Shown: one piece after another, positions 45,453 through 54,373 of the stretch | Numbering within the stretch: the first letter of the stretch is position 1 | Layout of the letters: each line of letters opens with the position of its first letter | Origin: Corynebacterium sp. ACRPH | GTDB lineage: Bacteria; Actinomycetota; Actinomycetes; Mycobacteriales; Mycobacteriaceae | Assembly (NCBI RefSeq): GCF_022347285.1 | Contig: NZ_JAKRND010000014.1 | Location: 1 to 63,714 of the forward strand | Reading direction: 5' to 3' | Length of the DNA: 63,714 nt | Notes under the pieces: model-generated | Database searches by the model: none | What the model was told of the DNA's origin: nothing | What the model saw: the letters and a program-made list of their open reading frames with translations, nothing else | Position numbers and translations under genes: made by a program

Positions 45453-46532
45453 TTATTGGCTAATGGTCTCGGAGGCGAGTTGCGCGTAGATAAGAGTGTC
45501 GGTCCATTCGCCCTTGCTGAACCAGTCCTGGACGTGGTGCGCTTCGAGCCGGAGTCCAACGCGGTTAGCAAGTGCCGCGGAGGCGCTGTTGCGGGCATCC
45601 ATCTGCGCGGTGATGCGGTGGAGATGGTAATGGTCAAACCCGAGGGCAAGTACCGCGCGAACGGCTTCACTAGTGAATCCTTGCCCACCGTGTGCCGGGT
45701 TCAAAACCCACCCGATCTCGCCCTGGCGGTGCTCCTTGTCTGTAAGCCACAGTGCGACGTCTCCTATGGGGGTGCCGTCATGCTCGATGACTAGCGCAAG
45801 TGCAGCAGCCTCACCATCAAGGTCAGTTTTTGATAGCCGCTCCACGAGCTTGTCACGGGTAACTTCCACAGTCCATGGCTCGTCCAACAGGTAACGAGCA
45901 ACGCCAGGTTGCGAGTACAGCTCGTGAAGCCATGCGACATCGCCCATCTCATGCAGACGGAGTCGAAGTCGTTCTGTCACCAACGGCCACTGGGCGACGG
46001 TCACGAGATCGCGCTGGTAATGGAACAACTCCTCGCGCTGCCCTGCGGGCGTGGTCCCTACGCCTCGTCCGGTCTCGCGGAATCCCGCCGTCGTCAAGCA
46101 GTGCTGGGAGGCCTTGTTTTCCGGAAGCGTGCGTGCCGTCAGGGTTCGAAGTCCACTGGTGCGCGCAAAGCGTGATGCCAGCTCCAAGCCCCGACGGGCA
46201 TGCCCACCTCCTCGCGCACCGGGATGAATCCAGAACCCGACCTCGGCAGCATCGGAGCTGACATCAAAGAGAACCATGGAACCCACGAACTGGTCGGTCT
46301 CGGCGTCGGCAAGCGCAAGGACTGCCAACGTGCCGGAAGAGAGGCCTGCTGCGACCTCGTCACAGATCATCCGTCGCACGGACTCGGGGGTGTAGTCAGG
46401 TTCAGGTAGGTGAGCAAAGCGCCGCACAGCTCCATCTTTGGTGCCTGCTGCATACGCATCTGCGTCCAGTTCGGAGAGAGGGCGCAGGCAAGTGTTCTCA
46501 AAAGTGATCGGAAGGTTGGTGGCATCCAGCAT
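45453..46532 (-). CDS. Tandem GNAT acetyltransferase
   Basis: 359 aa composed of two GNAT domains: residues ~1-180 and ~190-355. Each has the RimJ-type acetyl-CoA segment (FWIHPGARGGGHARRGLELASRFA and GWVLNPAHGGQGFTSEAVRAVLALGF) and an N-x-x-S/A core (PENKASQHCLTTAGF; DARNSASAALANRVGL). The substrate may be a ribosomal protein N-terminus, an antibiotic or a small amine. It is divergent from a TetR-type gene with 59 nt between, which suggests regulation by that gene. Confidence 0.85.
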   Translation of the reverse strand: MLDATNLPITFENTCLRPLSELDADAYAAGTKDGAVRRFAHLPEPDYTPESVRRMICDEVAAGLSSGTLAVLALADAETDQFVGSMVLFDVSSDAAEVGFWIHPGARGGGHARRGLELASRFARTSGLRTLTARTLPENKASQHCLTTAGFRETGRGVGTTPAGQREELFHYQRDLVTVAQWPLVTERLRLRLHEMGDVAWLHELYSQPGVARYLLDEPWTVEVTRDKLVERLSKTDLDGEAAALALVIEHDGTPIGDVALWLTDKEHRQGEIGWVLNPAHGGQGFTSEAVRAVLALGFDHYHLHRITAQMDARNSASAALANRVGLRLEAHHVQDWFSKGEWTDTLIYAQLASETISQ

Positions 46533-46591
46533 GTCCCAAAACTAACACAGTTCGGATAGGTGGTTCAAGCAGGTTTAGCTAGGCTGGTGTG

Positions 46592-47188
46592 GTGAGTTAC
46601 TGGGAACATCGAAAGCCTGTGCAGCGTCTCCGCGCCGTGGATATTGCGGAGGTTGCGAGAGCATCGGTAAGGCTGTTGGACGAAGGTGGATTGAGGGCTC
46701 TCACCATGAGAGCTGTGGCGCAACAGGTGGGCGTCGCCCCAGCTAGTTTGTACTCCCGCGTGGAGTCAGTCGACGACCTATTCGACCTCGCCCTCGATAC
46801 AGCGCTTGCAGATGACCCCGCAATGTCCGAGTCGATCAGCAACGCCGACCTGCCCACCCTGATGCAGGCTTTCTTTACGCACCTCACGACCCACCGGTGG
46901 GCCGGTCAAGTCATCGGCATGCGCGCCCCCAGAGGCCCTGCTTACCTGGCGCTTTCTGAGCGCATGTGTGTCCTGCTTGAACGAGAGGGCGTCCCGGATC
47001 CGTTGGGAACTGCCTACCGGCTATCAAACCTAGTGATCGGCGCCGCCCTGACGGCCCCCATGGCGCCCGACGAAAAGCGTGTTGCCATCGACCCCGAACA
47101 AGCCCCAACTTATGCGCGCCTCCACGCGGCGCACCACATTAGCCCACAAGAAATCCTCTCCGAGGGTATCAAGAAACTTTTGTCTTGA
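46592..47188 (+). CDS. TetR-family regulator
   Basis: 198 aa. The N-terminal HTH reads VDIAEVARASVRLLDEGG...MRAVAQQVGVAPASLYSRV and a TetR_C-like ligand domain follows. GTG 46592 is preferred: TAGGCT at 46580-46585 would start transcription at it. It is divergent from the tandem acetyltransferase, its most likely target. Confidence 0.82.
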   Translation: MSYWEHRKPVQRLRAVDIAEVARASVRLLDEGGLRALTMRAVAQQVGVAPASLYSRVESVDDLFDLALDTALADDPAMSESISNADLPTLMQAFFTHLTTHRWAGQVIGMRAPRGPAYLALSERMCVLLEREGVPDPLGTAYRLSNLVIGAALTAPMAPDEKRVAIDPEQAPTYARLHAAHHISPQEILSEGIKKLLS

Positions 47189-47327
47189 CGGAACCATCCC
47201 ATTTCGGGCAGAGGCAGTGTGAGGAATACTCAGAAATGGCGAGAGGAAGCTCAGTTGGGCCAGTTGTGGAGTGGCTGGGCTAGGGATTACTCGACTGCCT
47301 CCCCCTTTTGTTTTGCACCCCTAAGGG

Positions 47328-47717
47328 GTGCGGAATTTAGTTAAGCTCGGTGGGGATGAATCTGAAGGGGTTTCAGTTAGACACCTTCCTAGCTCTAGTG
47401 ATGGCCCTCGGGTCGGGGCGCTCCTCGGGTTGGGGCGCATGCTCTTCGGTGTTCTTGGGTGGTACATGCTCGTGACCATCTCCCTCTCGTTTGTATTCGC
47501 CGGCGGGCTCTACGTTCTTTGGAAGATTCCAGTGCGTATTGACGTGGAGGATTCTTCGGGGGTGTCGCACAAGGTTTTCGGCTGGCGAGAGTCGTGGGCT
47601 TTCATTATTGTCGGCGCGTTCTTGGTTCTAACAGGCTTTTTCTGGTGGATTTCACCAATGTCGAAGAAGATGCGAAATCTATGTTCACGGTGCTTGTCGG
47701 GCGCCGAGCGAAACTAG
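47328..47717 (+). CDS. Hypothetical membrane protein
   Basis: 129 aa with two membrane helices, about 43-67 (GWYMLVTISLSFVFAGGLYV) and 88-108 (SWAFIIVGAFLVLTGFFWWI). The start (GTG 47328) is uncertain. In the next frame, overlapping its end, an open frame continues to 47818 with another strong helix (LCLLSFVGAVVSYIVALVVA), so one frameshift could have split a three-helix protein. No family recognised; composition is less GC-rich than core genes. Confidence 0.45.
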   Translation: MRNLVKLGGDESEGVSVRHLPSSSDGPRVGALLGLGRMLFGVLGWYMLVTISLSFVFAGGLYVLWKIPVRIDVEDSSGVSHKVFGWRESWAFIIVGAFLVLTGFFWWISPMSKKMRNLCSRCLSGAERN

Positions 47718-47818
47718 TATCTGAAGTGCTTTGTCTGCTCAGCTTTGTGGGTGCGGTCGTGTCTTATATTGTGGCGCTAGTCGTTGCGATAAAGGGGTGG
47801 AAAACGTCTGAGGGCTAA
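47594..47818 (+). CDS. Possible membrane segment in shifted frame
   Basis: 74 codons overlapping the end of the preceding gene in another frame. Only the C-terminal part (VSEVLCLLSFVGAVVSYIV) looks protein-like. It may be the frameshifted tail of 47328-47717, or a small membrane protein of its own. Confidence 0.3.
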   Translation: MGFHYCRRVLGSNRLFLVDFTNVEEDAKSMFTVLVGRRAKLVSEVLCLLSFVGAVVSYIVALVVAIKGWKTSEG

Positions 47819-48311
47819 CTGCGACGGCTTTGTGGCATGACATTGATTGACTCTCGTAGCTCATATCGTCCGACCGCGCGCTGTGGAACCAAGTCTTCGC
47901 ACGGAATACTTGACCACAGCGTGGACCCCACCAATCCTGCGCAGCTGCGCCGCGTGGGCGCGGGACTCGATAGGCCGCGTCCGCTGGTGTTCCATCAATC
48001 GGAGGTGACTACCGCGGCTGCGTAGTCGACTGATTTTTCTGGCCAAACACCCATGTGGGGGTAGGAAGCTAGGCGAATGATTTGCTTAAATATTCATATG
48101 AAGCCCAGGGGGTTTGCCGGACTCATAGGTTTGCACGACCGTATTGAAAACGTTATTTCATTAAAATATTCGCGCAGGTTTGTATCGTTGAAGATGTATC
48201 GATTTCCGAAAACCGGAGCGTACAGCGCTTGCGGCTAGCGCCCAGCGCATTTTTTGATCTAGAAAATTTCAGATCCAACTAATCGAGATTCTTCGAGGAG
48301 AGATTTCGCCG
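47819..48311. other. Long AT-richer region before the ornithine cyclodeaminase-like gene
   Basis: About 490 nt. A 62-codon frame at 47837-48025 is not convincing. Between 48120 and 48180 the DNA is AT-rich (GAAAACGTTATTTC, ATTAAAATATTC). A hairpin GCGCT-tgcggct-AGCGC at 48225-48241 with further GCGC pairing and T6 at 48250-48255 resembles an attenuator ahead of the amine operon. GGAGAG before ATG 48312 is the ribosome site. Confidence 0.4.
48225..48255 (+). terminator. Candidate attenuator upstream of amine operon
   Basis: A GC stem (GCGCT/AGCGC) is followed by CCAGCGC and a run of six T, 57 nt before the next start codon. It is positioned to abort transcription of the downstream genes. Confidence 0.35.
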
Positions 48312-49472
48312 ATGACCCAGTCCACCGGCTCCACCGACACCAGCATCAACTTCCTGTGGCTTTCCGAGCCCGACATGATTGAAGCGGGGGTGACGGACTC
48401 TGCTCGCTGCGTCGACGTCATGGAGGAAACCCTGATCCTTCTGGATAAGGGTGACTACCGCATGGCCGGCGCTTCCGGAAACTCCCACGGCGCCCAGGTC
48501 AACTTCCCCGACAACCCCGAGCACGAGGGCATGCCCGCCAACGGCCCCGACCGTCGCTTCATGGCTATGCCCGCCTACCTTGGCGGCCGGTTCAAGGGTG
48601 CCGGCGTGAAGTGGTACGGCTCCAACGCGGAGAACCGCGCCAACGGCCTGCCGCGCTCCATCCACGTCTTCGTCCTCAACGATGCTGTCACCGGCGCCCC
48701 GAAGGCCATCATGTCGGCCAACCTGCTGTCCGCGTACCGCACTGGTGCGGTTCCGGCTGTGGGCGTCAAGCACCTCGCAGTAGAGAACGCAGAGACCGTA
48801 GGCATCATCGGACCGGGCGTCATGTCCCGCACCATCCTGGCCTCTTCCATCACCCAGCGCCCCAGCATCAAGACCGTAAAGATCAAGGGGCGCAGCGCAG
48901 GTTCCACCGAAAAGGCAGCACAGTGGATCCGTGACCGCTTCGAAGACCTGGACGTGCAGGTCGTCGACAGCGAGCAGGAGGCCATCGAGGGCAGCGACAT
49001 CCTGATCGCCGGCACCTCCACCTCCCCGGACGGCCCGCAGGCCTTCCCGTACTTCAAGCGCGAGTGGCTCAAGCCCGGCGCGCTGGTGCTGTGCCCCGCA
49101 GCAGCTCGCTTCGATGACGACTTCATCAAGTCCGACGAATCCAACCTGGTGCTGGACTACGACGGCCTGTACAAGGAATGGTTCCAGGAAAACGGCCCGG
49201 ACGTCACCTACGAGCGCCTGCTGGGAATCCCCGGCAACCGCTGGTGGGACATGGTCGAGGAAGGCACCCTGCCGAAGGAGAAGCTGCACAACATCGGTGC
49301 CATCGCTGCAGGTAAGGCTCCGGGCCGCGAGAACGACGAGCAGATCTTCTTCTACTCCATCGGCGGCATGCCCGTCGAGGACGTTTCCTGGGCTACCGAG
49401 GTGTACGAAAACGCCCTGGAGAAGGGCATCGGCACCACGCTTAACCTCTGGGATACCCCGGAGCTAACCTAG
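48312..49472 (+). CDS. Ornithine cyclodeaminase-family protein (tyramine oxidase subunit B-like)
   Basis: 386 aa NAD(P)-binding protein of the OCD/mu-crystallin family. The Rossmann glycine motif is VGIIGPGVMSRTI, and the substrate Arg region KWYGSNAENRANGLPRS is present. The C-terminus is longer than classical OCD (~330 aa). Databases often label this subgroup tyramine oxidase subunit B; no partner oxidase gene is in the window, so the enzyme activity is unproven. It is followed after 15 nt by a glutamine synthetase-like gene, suggesting an amine or imine degradation and gamma-glutamylation pathway. Confidence 0.8.
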   Translation: MTQSTGSTDTSINFLWLSEPDMIEAGVTDSARCVDVMEETLILLDKGDYRMAGASGNSHGAQVNFPDNPEHEGMPANGPDRRFMAMPAYLGGRFKGAGVKWYGSNAENRANGLPRSIHVFVLNDAVTGAPKAIMSANLLSAYRTGAVPAVGVKHLAVENAETVGIIGPGVMSRTILASSITQRPSIKTVKIKGRSAGSTEKAAQWIRDRFEDLDVQVVDSEQEAIEGSDILIAGTSTSPDGPQAFPYFKREWLKPGALVLCPAAARFDDDFIKSDESNLVLDYDGLYKEWFQENGPDVTYERLLGIPGNRWWDMVEEGTLPKEKLHNIGAIAAGKAPGRENDEQIFFYSIGGMPVEDVSWATEVYENALEKGIGTTLNLWDTPELT

Positions 49473-49487
49473 GAGCCTGAACGAACC

Positions 49488-50924
49488 ATGGAGTTCAAAA
49501 ACATCGACCAGGTCATCGACTTCATTAAGTCGGAAAGTATTCGCTACCTGGACATTCGATTTACCAACATGTTCGGCCTGGAACATGGGCTGACTGTCCC
49601 GGCTCGCGAGCTAACCCCCAAGGCGGCGGAGGACGGCTTCGCCTTCGACGGCTCCTCCATCCCCGGCTTCTCCACCGTGGATAAGTCGGATATGGCGCTG
49701 ATCCCGGACCCGACGACCGCCTACGTGGACCCGTTCCGCGACCACCCCACGCTGAACATGCAGTTCTTCGTGCAGGACCCGCTGACCCGCCAGCCGTACC
49801 GCCGCGACCCGCGCACCATCGCGCGCAAGGCGGAAAACTACCTGAAGGAAACCGGTGTGGCGGACACTTGCTCGATCGGTGCGGAGGCGGAGTTCTACGT
49901 CTTCGATTCCGTCCAATACGCCTCCGACACCAACATGTCCTTCCACCGCGTGGATTCGGACGAGGGGTGGTGGCGCTCCGGCGAGGAGACGATGATGGAC
50001 GGCTCGCCGAACCGCGGTAACCAGATCCGCATCAACGACGGCTACTTCCCGGTCGCCCCGTATGACAAGACCATCCCGGTGCGCGACGATATTGCGTACA
50101 ACCTGGAGAAGGTCGGCTTCGAGATCGAGCGCTTCCACCACGAGGTCGCCACCGGCGGCATCCAGGAAGTTAACTATCGCTACGATACCCTGCTGGCCGC
50201 CGCTGACGACCTGCAGACTTTCAAGTACGTGGTGAAGAACACCGCCGAGCAGCACCGCAAGACCGCCACCTTCATGCCGAAGCCGCTGGCCGGCGATGGT
50301 GGTTGCGGCATGCACGCCCACCAGTCGCTGTGGAAGGACGGCAAGCCGCTGTTCTACGACGAGACGGGCTACGCAGGTCTGTCCGACATGGCGCGCTATT
50401 ACATCGGTGGTCTGTTGCACCACGCCCCGGCGGTGCTCGCCTTTACGAACCCCACCGTTAACTCTTATCGACGCCTATATTCCGGCTTCGAGGCACCCGT
50501 CAACTTGGCCTATTCGCAGTCCAACCGCTCGGCGGCCATCCGCATTCCGCTGACCGGCGATAGCCCCGCGGCCAAGCGTATTGAGTTCCGTGCGCCGGAT
50601 CCGTCCTCGAACCCCTACCTGGGCTTCGCAGCCCAGCTGATGGCGGGGCTGGACGGCATTCTGAACCGCATCGAACCGGGCGAGCCGACGGATAAGGATC
50701 TCTACGAGCTGCCGCCTGAAGAGGCGAAGAAGGTACCGAAGGTGCCGCACTCGCTGGAGGCTGCCCTTTCGGCCATGGAGGAAGACCACGACTTCCTGAC
50801 CGCCGGGGGAGTCTTCGACGAGGACTTCCTGCAGGCCTATGTGCGCCTGAAGTACGAGCTAGAGATCCAGCCGCTGCGCCAGGGGCCAAGCCCGAAGGAG
50901 TTCGAGCTGTACTACAGCGTGTAG
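49488..50924 (+). CDS. Glutamine synthetase-family protein (GlnA-like paralogue)
   Basis: 478 aa, type I-beta GS architecture: FDGSSIPGFSTVDKSDM, GAEAEFYVFD metal site, GGIQEVNYRYDTL, MHAHQSLWKDG, FRAPDPSSNPYLGFAA and an adenylylation-like loop DLYELPPEE. In the nucleotide/glutamate-binding motif YSxRNRSA the usual Arg is Ser (YSQSNRSAAIRIP), and the oxyanion-side FHHEVATGGIQE differs slightly from housekeeping GlnA. Its place after the OCD-like gene suggests glutamylation of an amine instead of ammonia, or a regulated second GS. Confidence 0.85.
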   Translation: MEFKNIDQVIDFIKSESIRYLDIRFTNMFGLEHGLTVPARELTPKAAEDGFAFDGSSIPGFSTVDKSDMALIPDPTTAYVDPFRDHPTLNMQFFVQDPLTRQPYRRDPRTIARKAENYLKETGVADTCSIGAEAEFYVFDSVQYASDTNMSFHRVDSDEGWWRSGEETMMDGSPNRGNQIRINDGYFPVAPYDKTIPVRDDIAYNLEKVGFEIERFHHEVATGGIQEVNYRYDTLLAAADDLQTFKYVVKNTAEQHRKTATFMPKPLAGDGGCGMHAHQSLWKDGKPLFYDETGYAGLSDMARYYIGGLLHHAPAVLAFTNPTVNSYRRLYSGFEAPVNLAYSQSNRSAAIRIPLTGDSPAAKRIEFRAPDPSSNPYLGFAAQLMAGLDGILNRIEPGEPTDKDLYELPPEEAKKVPKVPHSLEAALSAMEEDHDFLTAGGVFDEDFLQAYVRLKYELEIQPLRQGPSPKEFELYYSV

Positions 50925-50961
50925 TTAGCTGCGCGCTACGGCGCGGAGCTAGTTGACTAGC

Positions 50962-51651
50962 CTAGCGCCGCGTCCAGGTGCAGAAGCGGTAACGCAGGGG
51001 CCGCTCGGGATTGACCTCTTGGTCGACCGGGTGGCCCTTTAGCGATTCCTGCCATTCCTCGGCGTGCTCTTCGAACTCTTCGGTGGGAACCAGAGGTGCG
51101 TACACCTGGAAGCGCTCGGGGGCCTCCATGTCGATCTCCGTGATCACGATGCGATCGGCCACAGGCATGCACTGTGCGTACACCTGACCGCCACCCAGTA
51201 CCCATACGGTGGGAGTGCGCTCGTCTGCGGCGCTGTCTTTCAACTCGTTGAGGATCTGCTCCGCGGCGTTAGCCAGCGCGCTGGGGATAGAGGGCTCGAT
51301 GATGCCACCGGGGGCGTCATAATCATCCTGCCTAGTGATCACGTAGTTCGTGCGCCCCGGCAGCGGGCGGAAGCCATCGTCGAGCGCTTCCCAGGAGGTG
51401 CGCCCCATGACGACGGGATAGCCGGTGGTGGCGTTCTTAAAGTGCTGTAAGTCCTCCGGCAGGTACCAGGGCATGTCCGCGCCATCGCCGATCACACCGG
51501 CGGTGGTTTGCGCCCAGATCATGCCGATCTCCACCTGATCGCGGGAGATCCCCTTGGCCTCTAGGGCGTAGCTGACCGCAGCGGCGGTGAGTTCCGGGTA
51601 GTCGCCCGGCTCGTAGCCGGTGGGGCGATAGGGTTGGTTGTTGGAAGTCAT
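50962..51651 (-). CDS. folA: Dihydrofolate reductase with N-terminal extension
   Basis: 229 aa. The DHFR core starts near residue 42 (IGMIWAQTTAGVIGDGADMPWYLPEDLQHFK) and includes VVMGRTSWEAL, LPGRTNYVITR and VWVLGGGQVYAQ. About 40 extra residues precede it (ELTAAAVSYALEAKGI), starting at an ATG directly abutting the thyA stop; GTG at codon 40 is an alternative start giving a normal-length enzyme. It reduces dihydrofolate made by ThyA. Also the trimethoprim target. Confidence 0.92.
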   Translation of the reverse strand: MTSNNQPYRPTGYEPGDYPELTAAAVSYALEAKGISRDQVEIGMIWAQTTAGVIGDGADMPWYLPEDLQHFKNATTGYPVVMGRTSWEALDDGFRPLPGRTNYVITRQDDYDAPGGIIEPSIPSALANAAEQILNELKDSAADERTPTVWVLGGGQVYAQCMPVADRIVITEIDMEAPERFQVYAPLVPTEEFEEHAEEWQESLKGHPVDQEVNPERPLRYRFCTWTRR

Positions 51652-52473
51652 TTATACGGCCACCTTCGCCTTGATCACCGGATGTGGGTCGTAGCCAGTG
51701 AACTCGATATCGGAAAAGTTGTAAGAAAACATGTCCGCAGCCTTGTTCAACTGCAGCTGCGGGTAGGGGCGGGGATCGCGGGAAAGCTGCAGCTTAACCT
51801 GCTCCACGTGGTTGTCGTAGATGTGGCAATCACCGCCGGTCCAGATGAACTCGCCGACCTCCAGGCCTGCCTGCTGGGCGAACATGTGGGTTAGCAGCGA
51901 GTAGCTGGCGATGTTGAACGGCACGCCCAGGAACATGTCCGCGCTGCGCTGGTACAGCTGGCAGCTTAGCTTGCCGTCGGCGACGTACAGCTGGAACAGC
52001 AGGTGGCATGGCGGCAGGGCCATGCTGTCCAGCTCCGAGACGTTCCAGGCGCTGACGATATTGCGGCGCGAATCCGGGTTAGTCTGCAGAGTTTCCAACG
52101 CGCCCGCGATCTGGTCGATGTGCTGACCGTTCGGGGTCGGCCAGCTGCGCCACTGCACGCCGTAGACCGGGCCCAGGTCTCCGTTCTCGTCAGCCCACTC
52201 GTTCCAGATTCGAATGCCGTTTTCCTGTAGCCAGCGCACGTTGGAATCGCCGCGGAGGAACCACAGCAGTTCACCCACCACGGACTTCACATGTACCGAC
52301 TTGGTGGTGATCAACGGGAAACCTGCGGAGAGGTCATAGCGGATCTGGCGGCCAAAAAGGCTGGTGGTGCCGGTTCCCGTGCGGTCGCCCTTGGGGGTGC
52401 CGGTCTCGAGGATCTCCCGCAGAAGATTCTCGTATGGGGTGGGGATGGAACTCGGCTGCTGCTGGGGTGCCAC
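51652..52473 (-). CDS. thyA: Thymidylate synthase
   Basis: 273 aa. Catalytic Cys in [11 protein letters not shown], substrate-binding [33 protein letters not shown] and [14 protein letters not shown] 52473 has GGAAGG 9 nt upstream and yields the family N-terminus; a TTG further up adds seven basic residues. It converts dUMP to dTMP with methylene-tetrahydrofolate and is followed without gap by folA (stop TAA then ATG). Confidence 0.95.
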   Translation of the reverse strand: MAPQQQPSSIPTPYENLLREILETGTPKGDRTGTGTTSLFGRQIRYDLSAGFPLITTKSVHVKSVVGELLWFLRGDSNVRWLQENGIRIWNEWADENGDLGPVYGVQWRSWPTPNGQHIDQIAGALETLQTNPDSRRNIVSAWNVSELDSMALPPCHLLFQLYVADGKLSCQLYQRSADMFLGVPFNIASYSLLTHMFAQQAGLEVGEFIWTGGDCHIYDNHVEQVKLQLSRDPRPYPQLQLNKAADMFSYNFSDIEFTGYDPHPVIKAKVAV

Positions 52474-52539
52474 TGCTCGCCGCCTTCCTTTCAAGCTTTT
52501 AGGTCCTTAGGTTCAAAAGTCTCACTTAGTCTACGTCGG

Positions 52540-53370
52540 CTATGCGGCGGTGGCACCCAAGGGGCTAACAAGCCCCGGCGGAATGGGGAGCTTGCAGGCA
52601 GCGCCTACCTCCACGTTCGCTACGTCCGCGCCGTCGACCGATTCCAGCATGGAGGTCTTGTTCGGTGTCGCGGTGGTATCGGCCGCGGAGTAGAGGTTGG
52701 TGTACTGCACGCGCTTGTCGGTATCCGGCAGCTGGTTCAGGCGATCGATCAGTTCCGAGCCGACCAGCTGCTGCACGCCCGCCTTGCCCGCGGCGGACTC
52801 GGCTAGCTTCGGGTTCCGCTCGACGATCGGGCGCAGCATCTTATCCATACCGGCCAGCGTGGTGCCGTGGTAGGTCGGGGCCACACCAACCGCACGGCCG
52901 ACCTTCTCTCCACCGCCGTTTTCTGCGATGTACTTCTTCAAGTGCAACCCACCCTGGGAGTGTCCCACCAGGTCGACCTTCTCCGCGCCCGTTACGGACA
53001 GGATGTAGTCGATGGTCGAAGCGATCTCCTTGCCGGAATCGTCGATGTCCACCATGTCGTAGCGCCCCAGCAGGTTCGGTTTGCCGTCCGTGGGCTTGCC
53101 GTAGTTGAAGGCCCACGTGCAGAAACCCTGCTTGGATAGAGCGTTGGCGGCCTTCTGCCAGCGCGTGGAATTATCGGACGTGCCGTGGATGAAAACGACG
53201 GGGTTCGGATGCTCCGGGGAGGGAACACAGGAGGGGTTGTTCACAGGTGCCTTGGCCACATGGTTGCCTTCTAAACCGGCGGGGACTGCGGCGTCCGGAG
53301 TAACACTAGGAACATCGCCATCAGCAGCTAGGGCAGAAGGGGTGAAGGAAGAGAGGGCAGAGAGGGACAC
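52540..53370 (-). pseudogene. Secreted lipase, signal peptide apparently frameshifted
   Basis: Lipase_2-type serine esterase: nucleophile GHSQGGLH, oxyanion VVFIHGTSDN and two Cys for a disulfide. The only normal start in frame is GTG 53370, inside a signal peptide (VSLSALSSFTPSALA) that lacks its basic N-region. Codons directly upstream in the same frame read GRGRRSVLAGAAALS, a twin-Arg-like N-region, but that frame has no start codon. ATG 53440, overlapping the stop of the upstream lipase, is one base out of frame; skipping one base in the G-rich run around 53413-53420 would restore a complete signal. Either a real frameshift, a sequencing error or an unusual start. Confidence 0.7.
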
Positions 53371-53429
53371 GCTCAGCGCTGCAGCGCCGGCGAGGACGGA
53401 TCGGCGGCCCCGACCCCGGTATGCGAGAG

Positions 53430-54356
53430 TTAGCTTTCATGGAAGAAACGATAGCCCAACTTCCAACGCTGTCCACCGTTACAGCCAGAATGCACAGGCG
53501 TGTGATCCCCCTGATCGCGCGTCAAACCCCACTCGATGAGGCCAATGATGTGCTCGTTCTCCGGCAGCGACGCATGCCCCGGCGGAAGTAGCAGCCCGCA
53601 GACCTCGCCGACTTCCGCTTCGGCCACGTCTGCCCCACCGATGGATTCCAGCTGAGACGTGGAGTTCGGCGTGGCTGTCAGATCCTTCGAAGTGAAGATG
53701 TTCGTGTACATCACGTTCGGGTGGGTATCCGGCAGCTCGTTGAGCCGACTAATGAACTCCGAACTTTTCAGCTGCTGAATCGCCGCCTTACCCGCCACCA
53801 GATCCGCGAACTCCGGGTTGCGATCCACCAGATTCTGCAGGATCGAGGACATCCCGGCTATCGTCGTGCCGTGATACGTCGCGGCCACCCCCACTGCGCG
53901 GCGGACCGTATCCTGCCCACCGTGTTCTGCAATGTACTTCTTGATGTGCAGCCCACCCTGGGAGTGGCCCACCAGATCCACCTTGCTGGCGCCGGTGACC
54001 TCCAGGATGTAATCAATCGTCGCCGCGATCTCCAGGGCGGATTCGTTGATATCGTTCACAGCGTATACGCCGGGGATTGCCGGGCGGCCTTCCTCCGGCT
54101 GGCCGTAGTTAAAAGCCCACACGGAATAACCCTGGGCCGCGAAATACGTTGCGGCTTTCTGCCAGCGGAAAGTGTTATCCGTCGTGCCGTGGATAAATAC
54201 CAGGGGGCAGGGGTGTTCCTCCGTAAGTTCCTTCCGCGGATTATTGGCGGGTGCCCCGATAACGTAGCGCCCCTGCAGCGTGGCGGGAATGTCCGCGTCC
54301 GGCTCCAGCTGCGCGCGGGAGGCCGGACGGGGCGTCAAGAAGGAAAAAGGAAGCAT
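53430..54356 (-). CDS. Lipase_2-type esterase paralogue
   Basis: 308 aa, similar over its length to the next lipase (LVFIHGTTDNTFRWQKAATYFAAQGYSVWAFNYG, GHSQGGLHIKKYIAEHGG, TYHGTTIAGM). It differs by having no recognisable signal peptide after ATG 54356 (MLPFSFLTPRPASRAQ), so it may stay inside or depend on another start. The last bases overlap the ATG of the next lipase. Tandem duplication suits a lipid-requiring organism that must free fatty acids. A dispersed motif copy (54328) lies in its N-terminal codons. Confidence 0.82.
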   Translation of the reverse strand: MLPFSFLTPRPASRAQLEPDADIPATLQGRYVIGAPANNPRKELTEEHPCPLVFIHGTTDNTFRWQKAATYFAAQGYSVWAFNYGQPEEGRPAIPGVYAVNDINESALEIAATIDYILEVTGASKVDLVGHSQGGLHIKKYIAEHGGQDTVRRAVGVAATYHGTTIAGMSSILQNLVDRNPEFADLVAGKAAIQQLKSSEFISRLNELPDTHPNVMYTNIFTSKDLTATPNSTSQLESIGGADVAEAEVGEVCGLLLPPGHASLPENEHIIGLIEWGLTRDQGDHTPVHSGCNGGQRWKLGYRFFHES

Positions 54357-54373
54357 GCAGGGGTAGGGAGGGG

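Noticed and set aside
47837..48025. 62-codon open frame before the amine operon
   Set aside because: Composition and lack of a ribosome site do not support a gene.
50465..50475. TTATCGACGCC in the glutamine synthetase gene as another dispersed motif copy
   Set aside because: The 3' C-run is missing and the codons encode a conserved NSYRRL segment, so chance is sufficient.
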